Shown: positions 7,621 through 15,649 of the stretch, one piece after another
Numbering within the stretch: the first letter of the stretch is position 1
Layout of the letters: each line of letters begins with the position of its first letter
Source: Gordonia sp. ABSL11-1
GTDB lineage: Bacteria; Actinomycetota; Actinomycetes; Mycobacteriales; Mycobacteriaceae
Length of the DNA stretch: 64,000 nucleotides
Direction of reading: 5' to 3'
Assembly: GCF_030315685.1 (NCBI RefSeq)
Contig: NZ_JASXSI010000024.1
Span: forward strand, 1-64,000
Position numbers and translations under genes: made by a program
The notes under the pieces: generated by a model
Seen by the model: the letters and a program-made list of their open reading frames with translations, nothing else
Told to the model about the DNA's origin: nothing
The model's database searches: none

Positions 7621-8247
7621 ATGACGAAGCGGCAGTACACCGCGCGTAAGCGGGCGGTCACTGCTGCACAGACACGCGCGCGCATTCTCGATGCCGCGCA
7701 GGAGTTGTTCGTGACGCACGGGTACTCGCGCACCACGCTGCAACAGATCTCTCAGCATGCCGGGGTATCGGTGGGCTCGGTGTATCAGGCAGGCTCCAAG
7801 GCTGCGCTCATGATGGCGGTACTCGAGCGCGCCTTCACCGGCGACGAGAAGTTCGTGTCACTGCTCGAACGTCCGGATTTCGTGGCGATCATGTCTGACG
7901 ACGACACCGATCGCGCCATTCGCCGCTACATCGATTACGTGACCGAGGCCAACAGTCGGATCGCCGATCTGTGGCATGCAGCTACACTTGCGGCCGACAC
8001 CGATCCCGCCATCGGCGAGCAACTCGAACGTTCCGAACTACGCCGACTCGACGACATCCACACCGGCTGTCACTGGTTCGTGCATCGAAATCTGATCTCG
8101 GACAATCAGGTCGACGAGTTCGCCGACATCCTCAGCTACGTCACCAGCCCGACGACATACCGGTACTTCACCGTCGAACGCAACTGGACCGCGGCGAGGC
8201 TGAATGGGTGGATTCGTACGAGTATCTCTGCGGCGCTGGAGGATTGA
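7621..8247 (+). CDS. TetR/AcrR-family transcriptional regulator
   Basis: A 208-residue repressor. The N-terminal HTH covers about residues 18-64: TRARILDAAQELFVTHGYSR, then TTLQQISQHAGVSVGSVYQ, ending in a Tyr-containing recognition helix. The all-helical C-terminal ligand domain is divergent, as usual. I prefer ATG 7621 over ATG 7606 because GAAGGG lies 8 nt upstream. It is divergent from the glycosyltransferase (6155-7438) and followed after 12 bp by a RidA-family gene. It probably regulates both transcripts from the 180-bp shared promoter region. The effector is unknown. Confidence 0.85.
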   Translation: MTKRQYTARKRAVTAAQTRARILDAAQELFVTHGYSRTTLQQISQHAGVSVGSVYQAGSKAALMMAVLERAFTGDEKFVSLLERPDFVAIMSDDDTDRAIRRYIDYVTEANSRIADLWHAATLAADTDPAIGEQLERSELRRLDDIHTGCHWFVHRNLISDNQVDEFADILSYVTSPTTYRYFTVERNWTAARLNGWIRTSISAALED

Positions 8248-8259
8248 GAGGAGCGGCGT

Positions 8260-8655
8260 ATGCAGCGCAACAATGTCGATCCTCGATACTTCGGCGAATT
8301 GCTGGGCTACAACCGAGCAGTCGCGCTCGACAACCCGACCCGCTGGTTGATCGTGTCGGGCCACGAGTCCCGCGACGACGACGATCGGATCTGCTGCGTG
8401 GGCGACATGGACGGGCAAATCCGGCAGACGGTCCGCCGGCTCGAGGAAACGATGACGCATGCCGGATTCGCCTTGAGCGACGTCGTGCAGATCCGGGTCG
8501 TCACCACGGACATCGACGACATGAGGGCGAACTACAACACGCTGCCGCAATTGCTCGCCGATGCTGGCTGCCGACCCGCGAGCCTGTTGGCCGAGGTCAA
8601 TCGCTTGTCCGACCCGGACATGCTGGTGGAGAGCGAGGCTGTCGCCGCGCAGTAG
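8260..8655 (+). CDS. RidA/YjgF-family protein
   Basis: A 131-residue RidA-superfamily protein. The family hydrolyses reactive enamine/imine intermediates or acts in catabolic pathways as a deaminase. The core strands WLIVSGHES and GDMDGQIRQTVRRLEETMTHAGFALSDVVQIRV fit the trimeric fold. The C-terminal signature is CRPASLLAEVNRLSDPDMLVE, in which the catalytic-site Arg region is retained but the sequence departs from canonical RidA, so a side branch is likely. AGGAG precedes the ATG. It is 12 bp behind the TetR gene and so co-transcribed with it. Confidence 0.8.
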   Translation: MQRNNVDPRYFGELLGYNRAVALDNPTRWLIVSGHESRDDDDRICCVGDMDGQIRQTVRRLEETMTHAGFALSDVVQIRVVTTDIDDMRANYNTLPQLLADAGCRPASLLAEVNRLSDPDMLVESEAVAAQ

Positions 8656-8689
8656 GAATAAATCGGTGCGCGCCATCGCTGCGCTACCC

Positions 8690-9112
8690 ATGACCGAACA
8701 TGCCGAACTGAGCCCGACCGACTGGGTACGTCAGCAGACCGAGAAGATCCTGGAGCAGGGCACTACCGACGGAGTGCAGGTGCAGGGACGCCCCATCGTC
8801 CTGTTCACCACGACCGGTGCCAAGTCGGGAAAGAGGCGCTACGTGCCGCTCATGCGGGTCGAAGAGAACGGCAAGTACCTGATGGTCGCGTCGAAGGGCG
8901 GCGCCCCCGAGCACCCGGCTTGGTACCACAACGTGAAGGCCAACCCGACCGTGACCGCGCAGGACGGCGAGGTCATCCGAACCCTGACCGCCCGCGAGAT
9001 CTCCGGCGAGGAGCGCGAGCACTGGTGGGCGCTGGCCGTCGCCGCCTTCCCGCCCTATGCGGAGTACCAGACAAAGACCGATCGCCTCATCCCGGCTTTC
9101 GTCCTGGAATAA
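8690..9112 (+). CDS. Deazaflavin (F420)-dependent nitroreductase/quinone reductase family protein (DDN-type)
   Basis: A 140-residue split beta-barrel protein of the DDN family, which uses cofactor F420H2 to reduce quinones or nitroimidazoles. Diagnostic stretches are WVRQQTEKILEQGTTDGVQV, VLFTTTGAKSGKRRYVPLMR (cofactor phosphate region), and YLMVASKGGAPEHPAWYHNV with LKANP-like VKANPTVTAQDG after it. The C-terminus FPPYAEYQTKTDRLIPAFVLE is typical. ATG 8690 gives the usual family N-terminus. GTG 8666, preceded by AGGA at good spacing, would add eight residues and cannot be excluded. It may be the last gene of the TetR-RidA unit, 34 bp downstream. Confidence 0.82.
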   Translation: MTEHAELSPTDWVRQQTEKILEQGTTDGVQVQGRPIVLFTTTGAKSGKRRYVPLMRVEENGKYLMVASKGGAPEHPAWYHNVKANPTVTAQDGEVIRTLTAREISGEEREHWWALAVAAFPPYAEYQTKTDRLIPAFVLE

Positions 9113-9142
9113 CCGTCTCGACGGTATCGCTGAGTTGTCGCG

Positions 9143-10263
9143 ACACCGTGCGACATTCCCGCGGAGCGTTACGCCGACATGCGTGGACACTCCAAGGGTG
9201 TCCTGATGAAGGCGGGGCAACTCCTGTCGATCTATGACATCGACGTCGGCGGCCCTCTAGCCACCTATCAGGCTGCGTTACAACGCCTTCAGGCCGATGC
9301 ACCTCCGATGGACTTCGCGACCGCCCGAGAGGTGGTTGAAACAGACCTTGGCGCGCCGGTCGAGGACTTGTTCGCGGAGTTCTCGCCCGGGATGTCGTTG
9401 ACCCCGCGCGCGATGCGCACCGGCCAACGATCTGCGGCAGCCGAGGTGGCTGAACAAATCGCTGAGGAACTCGACTACCGACACGAGGCGCGCAGCATCC
9501 GGCGGTTCGCCGATCTCTACCGAGATCACCCATTCGTCCGCGTGCCCGACGTCTTCGACAGTCATTCTGGCGACAGGGTGATCACGATGACCTTTCTTCG
9601 ACGGTCTTGGGTGGGCCGAGGCCCGCGCGTCCGGTCAGGAACTGCGTGGTCGCTGGGCCGAGGCGATCAGCTATTTCGGCTTCGGCGCCTACCGTCACAG
9701 CAACGTGTTCAACGCGGATCCGCACCCGGGCAACTACCGGTACCGCGAAGACGGGACGGTGGGATTCGTCGACTTCGGTTGCGTCAAGCAGTTCCCCGAG
9801 CGGGTGCGCCGCGGGATTGTCACGTTGTTCCGCGTAACCTGCGACGGCGACCGAAATGTGCTCTATCGGTTGAGGATCGAACACGGATTCATCACCGCAG
9901 ACACCGACCTCGACGTGGACGACGCCTACCTGTGGCGAGCAATGGTGGGCTTCCAGCGTGAACGCCGAACAACCACATACATTCGTGCCCGCCGACAGCA
10001 CCGGTCTGGTGCAATCGATGTTCGACGACGGGCCGATGGGCACGGCTGTACGCACGATGATCATTCCCAGCGACTACGTCATGCTTGCGCGGATCAACCT
10101 CGGCATCAACGCAATCCTCAGCGAGCTGGGTGCGACCTTCGACACCCGGGACCAACTCGACTGCGTCGACGGCGGGGAAGAGCCGAGGACGGCTCTCGAG
10201 CCGCGCCCACACTGCGCGCCCACACTGCGTGGGTACGCGCTCGCGGCTTGCCCTTCGGCCTGA
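9143..10263 (+). pseudogene. ABC1/AarF (UbiB)-type kinase, degraded by frameshifts and internal deletion
   Basis: Three successive frames show pieces of an ABC1 atypical kinase. Frame 1 has HSKGVLMKAGQLLSIYD (the KxGQ motif region), DAPPMDFATAREVVETDLGA and later EQIAEELDYRHEARSIRRF. Frame 2, from about 9600, has LGWAEARASGQELRGRWAEA and the catalytic loop region NADPHPGNYRYREDGTVGFVDFG. Frame 3, from about 9955, has FVPADSTGLVQSMFDDGPMG. Between FAEFSP and EVAEQIAEELDY the ATP-binding lobe with the invariant Lys is missing. With at least two frame changes and that deletion it cannot be functional. It lies just downstream of the DDN-type gene. Confidence 0.82.
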
Positions 10264-10666
10264 CCGAACGCAGATAGCCTCATCGGTACCGGGGTAGCGG
10301 CGATGACGGCGCTCGTTGCTTGGTGATGATGTTGCCTGCCAGGCGAACCACACTCAGCTCCAGCCGAGCGGATGTGCTGACGTCCTCGAAACCAGGCCGC
10401 CCGAGAGCCGGAGACGGTGTAGCGCGTCGATACCGGCCGCCACGGATGCCGAGTCCCCGCTCGATCGCCTGGACGAGTTGGACGAGGACCGTTCGCCCGT
10501 CGTGCGAGTTCGGACCCCGCCGCCCCTACCGGTGTTTCGACATGGTGCGTGGATGGCTGATCGACGCAACGGCCGCCGGACACCGATCCGCCTCAGCGGA
10601 TGCATGACCGGGCGACGATCGGCTCAATCGTCTCGAGCCCTACGGGTCTGAGTGTCCGTCGCCATG
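10264..10666. other. 403-bp stretch without a supportable gene
   Basis: Between the ABC1 kinase remnant and the MpaB-family gene, short open frames exist on both strands, but none has a ribosome site, recognisable domain or plausible composition (all are Arg/Ser-rich). I read it as non-coding or decayed sequence adjoining the pseudogene. Confidence 0.5.
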
Positions 10667-11521
10667 TCACACGAGCGGCCGACCCAGACGGGCGCGGATT
10701 CGGACATCCCAGAGCAGGGCACGGAACAGCAGCTGGGAGAGCCATCGTGGTTTACGCCTCTCCCGGGCGACCTGCTTCGAGATGTACTGGTCGAACCATC
10801 GTTGGTCGTCGTCGGTCCACGGGACCCGCAGGGCCTCTCTGAACGGCACCGGGAGGAACCCGATGGTACGTCGGTACTTGGTGGGGCCGAAGCGCTTCTG
10901 AATGAGCGGGTGCGCGTAGCCGAAGTTGGCTATGTCGATGAGGAAGTGCCTGACCTCGTCGCTGATGGAAATGGTGGCCACCTGTTCGTCCCAGTAGGTG
11001 TCGAACGCGTCTCGGGTGGGTGGCCACATCTCGGCTGGCATCTGAAGTGTTGTGCCGCAAACCTTTCCCTGCTGGTAGAACGTCTCGCGCTCCGTCCCGG
11101 TGAGCGGTCCGTAAACGCGTTGGTAGATGTCTTCCCAGCCCATGTAAAGGCATGCGGCGACCCACAGCTGCAGTTCGGGGTTCATGGCGTCGTAGGCCAC
11201 CGGGCTGTCGCCGTCAGAGCGGACCTGAACGTGTTGCTTGTTCACCGCCTGGCGGTAATGCCGTCGGTCCTCGGCGTTGCCGAAGGCCGCGACTGCCAGA
11301 TACGACGCGGTTGTGCGTGCTCGTTTGACGGGATGCAGGTCCAGACGGCCGCTGTCGACCTTGCTGTGCGCGACCCCGTAGCCCACAGCGGGATTCGCCA
11401 ACTGCATGATCACGTTGGCTGTGCTCATGGTCTGTCCCATCGACACGAGCGAGGTCGCGAAGAAGCTGCTGTCGATCGCGTCCATTTCGGCGCGCGTCAT
11501 ACGTTTGTCGCTTGTCGTCAT
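10667..11521 (-). CDS. Oxygenase MpaB-family protein (DUF2236)
   Basis: A 284-residue alpha-helical DUF2236 protein. The family includes fungal MpaB and the rubber oxygenase Lcp, heme-b oxygenases that cleave C=C bonds. Typical features are SMGQTMSTANVIMQLANPAVGYGV near the N-terminus, HPVKRARTTASYLAVAAFG and RRHYRQAVNKQHVQV, which carry the conserved Arg/His cluster. AYDAMNPELQLWVAACLYMG is the family hallmark, and the C-terminus is basic. GGTGGAGAG precedes the ATG at 11521. There is no signal peptide, so unlike Lcp it is intracellular. A 20-bp near-palindrome sits 13 bp upstream. The substrate is unknown. Confidence 0.82.
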   Translation of the reverse strand: MTTSDKRMTRAEMDAIDSSFFATSLVSMGQTMSTANVIMQLANPAVGYGVAHSKVDSGRLDLHPVKRARTTASYLAVAAFGNAEDRRHYRQAVNKQHVQVRSDGDSPVAYDAMNPELQLWVAACLYMGWEDIYQRVYGPLTGTERETFYQQGKVCGTTLQMPAEMWPPTRDAFDTYWDEQVATISISDEVRHFLIDIANFGYAHPLIQKRFGPTKYRRTIGFLPVPFREALRVPWTDDDQRWFDQYISKQVARERRKPRWLSQLLFRALLWDVRIRARLGRPLV

Positions 11522-11533
11522 CTCTCCACCTCT

Positions 11534-11553
11534 ATCTGATTACGTGTGTAGTC
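11534..11553. promoter_or_regulatory. Near-palindromic operator upstream of MpaB-family gene
   Basis: CTGATTAC-GTGT-GTAGTCAG has two 8-bp arms matching at 7 of 8 positions. It is centred about 22 bp upstream of the start codon at 11521, overlapping where the leader or -10 region should be. The layout fits a TetR-type repressor site. No regulator gene is adjacent, so the cognate protein is unknown. Confidence 0.5.
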
Positions 11554-11590
11554 AGAATAGCGGATTGTGTGCCGCCTGTCGGCCACGGGC

Positions 11591-12514
11591 TCAGGGAGTC
11601 CCCGTCCCGGAGTCGCGAGACGTTGTCGACTGGTTCGCGTGCTGAACGACCGCGCGCGCGAACTGTTCCGGTTGGTCGAGCGCGATGATGTGGGCAGCAT
11701 CGGTGATATGACACGTGGTGAGGTGATCGGCGACGCCGGCGAGTTGCCGCGCCGTCGTGTCGGCGACCACGCCGCCGCCGATGGCGAGGGTCGGCATTCC
11801 CAGACGGTGGGTGCGGGCCCATCGTGCTGTCCACGCAGCGTTCTCCGGCATGGCTCGGTAGTGCGCGAATGCGGCACGCAGTGCATCATGTCCCCGATAC
11901 GTGTCGGCGATGGAGGCGATCAGGTCCTCGTCCGGATTGCAAAGGGTGCCCAGCCCGAGGAAGAAGCGGACATAGGTGTCCTCTGCTCCGACGACGACCT
12001 TCTCGGCCAGCGCATCCGGCGCCTGGTGGAACCCGAACCACCACGGTGGGGTGCGCAGGAACGTCTCCGCGCCGGAGAGTCCCCCCAGAACCGCCTCGCT
12101 CACGGTGAGCGTCGCGATACGGTCCGCATACGTGGCCGCCATCGTGAACGCAGGTGTCGCACCCAGATCCATGCCCACCATGTGAACTGCGCCGATCCCC
12201 AGTTCGTCGAGCAACTGTATGAGGTCCAGGGCCACGGTTGACGCATCGTATCCGTGTCTCGGTCGTCCGCTGTCGCCGAAACCTCGGAGGTCAGGGGCGA
12301 TGACGTGGAATCCCTGCGCGGCCAGCCGGGGTGCCACCGATGACCAGATCGCTCGGGTATGGGGGAATCCGTGCACGAGCATCACCGCAGGCCCGTCGCC
12401 GATGGTGTCTACGGCCAGATGGGTGTCACGGAGTCGGACGACGCGCGTTGAGGCGGACGCGATACGTGTCGGAACCGTTGCCGGGACGGCATCGTCATGG
12501 TCTACATTTGACAT
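11591..12514 (-). CDS. Alpha/beta hydrolase (epoxide hydrolase / haloacetate dehalogenase-like)
   Basis: A 307-residue alpha/beta hydrolase. The oxyanion motif HGFPHTRAIW and DLRGFGDSGRP loop are characteristic of the epoxide hydrolase/dehalogenase branch. The nucleophile elbow reads VGMDLGATPAFTMA, with Asp as nucleophile as in that branch. The C-terminal His lies in TDAAHIIALDQPEQFA. The cap domain includes RTPPWWFGFHQAPD. ATG 12514 starts at the right place for the family; an ATG at 12541 would add nine residues. It is divergent from an HxlR-family regulator (12583) across 68 bp that contain two GGT-ACC repeats, so repression by that protein is likely. Confidence 0.82.
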   Translation of the reverse strand: MSNVDHDDAVPATVPTRIASASTRVVRLRDTHLAVDTIGDGPAVMLVHGFPHTRAIWSSVAPRLAAQGFHVIAPDLRGFGDSGRPRHGYDASTVALDLIQLLDELGIGAVHMVGMDLGATPAFTMAATYADRIATLTVSEAVLGGLSGAETFLRTPPWWFGFHQAPDALAEKVVVGAEDTYVRFFLGLGTLCNPDEDLIASIADTYRGHDALRAAFAHYRAMPENAAWTARWARTHRLGMPTLAIGGGVVADTTARQLAGVADHLTTCHITDAAHIIALDQPEQFARAVVQHANQSTTSRDSGTGTP

Positions 12515-12533
12515 ATGGTCACCATAGGTAACC
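12515..12533. promoter_or_regulatory. Tandem GGT(N)ACC sites between hydrolase and HxlR gene
   Basis: ATGGTCACCAT (12515-12525) is an 11-bp palindrome with an odd centre, followed directly by GGTAACC (12527-12533). The motif is repeated within one helical turn and touches the hydrolase start codon. Its position in the divergent region makes it a candidate operator for the neighbouring HxlR-type regulator. Confidence 0.5.
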
Positions 12534-12582
12534 GAACGCATGCTGCCAAGGACGCACTTGTCAGAGACCAGGTCACCCCACG

Positions 12583-12963
12583 GTGACCGCACGCAGGCGT
12601 GGCGACCTCTTCGACCCGGAATGTCCGACGCGACAGTTGCTGGACCGGGTGGGATCGAAGTGGACCGCCATGTGCGTTCTCGTGCTCGACGAGACCGGCA
12701 CGGAACTGCGCTTCTCGGAGCTGAAACGTCAGATGTCGGGGATCTCGCAGAAAGTCCTGACCGAGACACTCCGTGCGCTCGAACGTGACGGTCTGCTCAC
12801 GCGGCGGGTCGAACCGACATCCCCTCCTCGGGTTCACTACGGTCTCACTGCTCGGGGGCAATCGCTTGCAGCGCCGTTACGCCAGTTGCGGTGGTGGGCC
12901 GAGGAGAACATGCCCGGAGTCGATGATCATCGCCGACTCTATGACCGCAAGCGTGCGCGATGA
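12583..12963 (+). CDS. HxlR-family transcriptional regulator
   Basis: A 126-residue winged-helix regulator. It has the HxlR signature CPTRQLLDRVGSKWTAMCVLVL near the N-terminus, in which the conserved Cys often serves as a redox or electrophile sensor. SELKRQMSGISQKVLTETLRALERDGLL follows, then the wing RRVEPTSPPRVHYGLTARGQSL. The GTG start at 12583 is the only one giving the complete domain; its ribosome site is weak. It is divergent from the alpha/beta hydrolase at 11591-12514, which it probably controls. Confidence 0.85.
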   Translation: MTARRRGDLFDPECPTRQLLDRVGSKWTAMCVLVLDETGTELRFSELKRQMSGISQKVLTETLRALERDGLLTRRVEPTSPPRVHYGLTARGQSLAAPLRQLRWWAEENMPGVDDHRRLYDRKRAR

Positions 12964-13055
12964 CAGTCGTTACGGGAATGAGTTTCGAGCAATCGTGACC
13001 GCCGCTGACGAGTGACGACGATGCGTCGCCGGGATCGTCAAGCCACAATGCACCG

Positions 13056-13463
13056 TCAACCGAGCGCCTTCTCGAGAAGTTCACCAAGGCGTGTGATCTC
13101 CTCCGGGGTGAGGGCGTCGAACGAGGATTCGAAAACGGAGTCCACCACCTTCTGCCCTTCGGTTCGTAGGCGCTCGCCTTCTGCGGTGAGTCGGTGCCTC
13201 ACCGCACGGCCGGGGCCCGGGATGCGCTCGATCATTCCCCGTGCGCTCATCCTCGATGCGAGGGAGCCGAAGGACTGGTCACTCTGGAAGGTCAGTTCGG
13301 CAAGGTCGTGTAATGACGCCTTTGGGTGTCGGTGTAGATGGCGCAGTGTGTCCCACTGCACCAATGACAGGCCCAGCGGCGCGAGTGCGTGACTCAACGC
13401 CCGGTGGTGGCGGTGCTGTAGTCGTTTGACGGACAAGGCAACATCGGCGCGCGTATGTCTCAT
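13056..13463 (-). CDS. MarR-family transcriptional regulator with MITE-derived upstream region
   Basis: A 135-residue MarR protein: N-terminal helix SVKRLQHRHHRALSHALAPLGLSLVQW, HTH with SLHDLAELTFQSDQSFGSLASRM, and wing IPGPGRAVRHRLTAEGERL. The ATG at 13463 has AAGGTG about 8 nt upstream. The longer open frame from 13646 reads through the adjacent transposon-like element and is not the native N-terminus. Only 13 bp separate the start from the terminal repeat of that element (13477), so any promoter must lie inside it. It faces the hydrolase/MBL operon at 13803, which it probably regulated through the palindromes at 13721-13752. Confidence 0.82.
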   Translation of the reverse strand: MRHTRADVALSVKRLQHRHHRALSHALAPLGLSLVQWDTLRHLHRHPKASLHDLAELTFQSDQSFGSLASRMSARGMIERIPGPGRAVRHRLTAEGERLRTEGQKVVDSVFESSFDALTPEEITRLGELLEKALG

Positions 13464-13476
13464 GGGTGTGCACCTT

Positions 13477-13698
13477 AGCCTCGATCCACCGGTCTGCGGG
13501 GAACCGCTGGTCGGGGACAGGCGAAACGCCCTGTCTGACACAGAGAATGGGACTCCTCCACAGTTCCATCCACACGCCCGGAAACTGCATCTACGAGTGC
13601 ACTTCTTCGTGATCGATTGGAACCCTGAGCAAGTCCACTCCCTCACTCAGGCAGTGTGCCTCCCCGCCACGGCGCATGCGGGCCGGTGAATCGAGGCT
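13477..13698. mobile_element. MITE-like non-autonomous element with IS1380-type ends (222 bp)
   Basis: The element is bounded by AGCCTCGATCCACCGG (13477-13492) and CCGGTGAATCGAGGCT (13683-13698), inverted repeats matching at 15 of 16 positions. The similarity continues inward. Each half resembles the about 120-bp leader of the IS1380 transposase at the left edge of the window (466-589), and the two halves meet head-to-head near CATCTACGAG (about 13590-13602). It encodes no transposase. It was probably mobilised in trans by the IS1380 element. No clear target duplication is visible. Confidence 0.68.
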
Positions 13699-13720
13699 CA
13701 GGGCAACCATGAGACAATGA

Positions 13721-13752
13721 AACTAAGCTTGCTTATATACGCACACTTAGTT
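13721..13752. promoter_or_regulatory. Palindromic operator upstream of hydrolase/MBL operon
   Basis: AACTAAG (13721-13727) and CTTAGTT (13746-13752) are perfect inverted arms. Inside them TAAGC-TT-GCTTA (13724-13735) is a second, perfect 12-bp palindrome. The AT-rich stretch CTTATATAC between may be the -10 region of the operon starting at 13803. This is a good MarR site. Confidence 0.6.
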
Positions 13753-13802
13753 ACCGTGGTCGAGAGAGCCCCGCCCGCCGAAGCGACCAGAGAGACCGAG
13801 CC

Positions 13803-14651
13803 ATGAACACCTCCGCCACTGCCGGTGCACTCCGACCGAACCGCACCCGTACGCTGACCGTCGGCGCAAATCGTCCAGCTCTGGTGACCGTCGAGTGCCG
13901 TGATCGCGGCCGTCCCTTTGTTCTCCTCCATGGCGGCGGCGGGCCGGCGAGTATGGCAGGGTTTGCCGATCTACTCGCCGAGCGCACCCACAGCCATGTG
14001 CTGCTCCCCACACATCCCGGTTTCGCCGGTACTGCGATTGCGGATGGCGTCGACAGCGTGAGGGACCTCGCCGCGGTGTACATCGCGATGTTGGATCAAC
14101 TCGCATTGGTCGATGTCACGTTGATCGGCAACTCCTTTGGTGGTTGGCTCGCTGCGGAGATGGCGCTGCTGGACAGTCCACGGGTCAGTGGGCTGGTCAT
14201 CGTCGATGGCATCGGCATCGAGGTCGCGGGTCATCCGATGCTCGATGTACGGGGATTGTCGCCGGAACAGATCCGTGCGCATTCCTTTCACGCCACCGAT
14301 GTGGCTTCCCCATCGTCGGACGAATCCTCACCCCCTCATGGCCCGAGCCCTGATGTCCGATCTCTCATTCGATACGCCGGCGAAACCATGTGCGACAAAA
14401 CGCTTCTCGAGCGTCTGGCGGGAATCGAGATTCCAGCGCACGTGATCTGGGGCGAGAGCGACGGCATCGTCGATGTCGAATACGGTAAGGCGTACGCCGA
14501 CGCGATCGAGGTGTCGACCTTTACGTTGCTGCGCGCCACAGGACATCTACCACAGGTCGAGACGCCGGAAGAGTTGCTCGGCGCGATGCTCGATCTGGGT
14601 AGCGACCCCGCGGTATCCGATGTATCCAGCACGAATGCGCCCACCCGATGA
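13803..14651 (+). CDS. Alpha/beta hydrolase (MhpC/hydroxymuconic-semialdehyde hydrolase-like)
   Basis: A 282-residue alpha/beta hydrolase. The oxyanion segment is FVLLHGGGGPASMAGF and the nucleophile elbow IGNSFGGWLAAEMAL has catalytic Ser. The acid is in WGESDGIVDVEYG and the His in RATGHLPQVETPEEL. The short cap is similar to C-C bond hydrolases of meta-cleavage pathways, but the family is too broad to name a substrate. The ATG 13803 is first in frame; an AGAGACCGAG ribosome site is weak. It overlaps the next gene by 4 bp (ATGA), giving a two-gene operon behind the operator at 13721-13752, probably regulated by the MarR at 13056. Confidence 0.8.
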   Translation: MNTSATAGALRPNRTRTLTVGANRPALVTVECRDRGRPFVLLHGGGGPASMAGFADLLAERTHSHVLLPTHPGFAGTAIADGVDSVRDLAAVYIAMLDQLALVDVTLIGNSFGGWLAAEMALLDSPRVSGLVIVDGIGIEVAGHPMLDVRGLSPEQIRAHSFHATDVASPSSDESSPPHGPSPDVRSLIRYAGETMCDKTLLERLAGIEIPAHVIWGESDGIVDVEYGKAYADAIEVSTFTLLRATGHLPQVETPEELLGAMLDLGSDPAVSDVSSTNAPTR

Positions 14652-15421
14652 ACGCCTCGTTGACGGTGACCCGTATCGGCCACGCGTGTCAGGTGATAGG
14701 CATCGGCGGCCTCCGGGTGCTGACCGATCCCTGGTTCACTCAGTCGGCCATCTACCATCCGGGTGAACCGCTCGCCTCGACGGTCGCAGACCTCGGCCAC
14801 ATCAACGCTGTCGTGATCAGCCATGCGCACTACGATCATTGTGATCTGGATGCTCTCGTCCGCGGTGGATTCGATCTGGACACACCGTTGCTGGGGCCCG
14901 GAACGGTGACAGAGGTCGCCCGCGGCAAGGGATTTCGGAACACGCGGACGATCGAGGCGTGGCAGAGCGCCTCCGTCGGTGACGTCTCCGTGACGGCGAC
15001 CCCGGCCCAGCACGGCGTCCACGAAGTCACCTTCGTCCTCGAAGGTGCGGACCGCCGTGTCTTCTTCGGCGGCGACTCGTTACGGGTGCCTGAACTCGAC
15101 ACCATTCCGGACCGATTCGGCCACATCGACATTGCGATCCTGCCGACGAACGGATTGTGTGTGCGACCGCTGAATATGCGCCAGGTGGTCATGGACGCCG
15201 AGTCTGCTGCCCATCTCGCTGCGGCGCTGCAACCCGACGTCGCGGTGCCCCACCATTATGCGTTTCATAGCGGTTGGTTGGGCGACCGGATGGTGACAAA
15301 GACTGACCGAGACCCCCGGCACTTTGCGAATGCTGTCGAGCGGCTCGACCCCCGGATCGATGTCCGTCTCCCGTTGCCCGGGGCGACGGTGACCATTCCG
15401 GCTGCGGTCCCACCCATGTGA
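14648..15421 (+). CDS. MBL-fold metallohydrolase (UlaG-like)
   Basis: A 257-residue metallo-beta-lactamase-fold enzyme. The metal motif HAHYDHCDLD (HxHxDH) is at about residues 59-68. A later His lies in TPAQHGVHE, the bridging Asp in FFGGDSLRVPE, and the final His in VPHHYAFH. The N-terminus RIGHACQVIGIGGLRVLTDPW is characteristic of the UlaG/YycJ-like branch that hydrolyses phosphodiesters or lactones. It is translated from an ATGA overlap with the upstream hydrolase, so the two probably act on the same compound. Confidence 0.82.
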   Translation: MNASLTVTRIGHACQVIGIGGLRVLTDPWFTQSAIYHPGEPLASTVADLGHINAVVISHAHYDHCDLDALVRGGFDLDTPLLGPGTVTEVARGKGFRNTRTIEAWQSASVGDVSVTATPAQHGVHEVTFVLEGADRRVFFGGDSLRVPELDTIPDRFGHIDIAILPTNGLCVRPLNMRQVVMDAESAAHLAAALQPDVAVPHHYAFHSGWLGDRMVTKTDRDPRHFANAVERLDPRIDVRLPLPGATVTIPAAVPPM

Positions 15422-15649
15422 GAATCGTTGTCGACCATCTGGTGGACCACTCCACGCCCACCCAACCGGCTCGTGTGGTGCGGGGGTCGTGGCGGTAGCG
15501 GAACGAACCCGAGAGACACATTGACGGTTGGACGGTCGAAAGACACTGTGGCTGTCCGCCGGCCGCCATGCCACGCCGTATCGGAGCGTCTGTTCAGTGT
15601 GGACGAACGCCGATCATACTGTACCCGAACCCAACTCGTGTCTCGGTGA

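Noticed and set aside
10320..10607. 95-residue plus-strand frame in the gap after the ABC1 remnant
   Set aside because: Arg/Ser-rich, no ribosome site and no domain; overlaps equally long frames on the other strand.
13426..13689. 87-residue frame running through the MITE
   Set aside because: It spans the inverted halves of the element and has no protein features; similar translations at 476-691 reflect the shared repeat.
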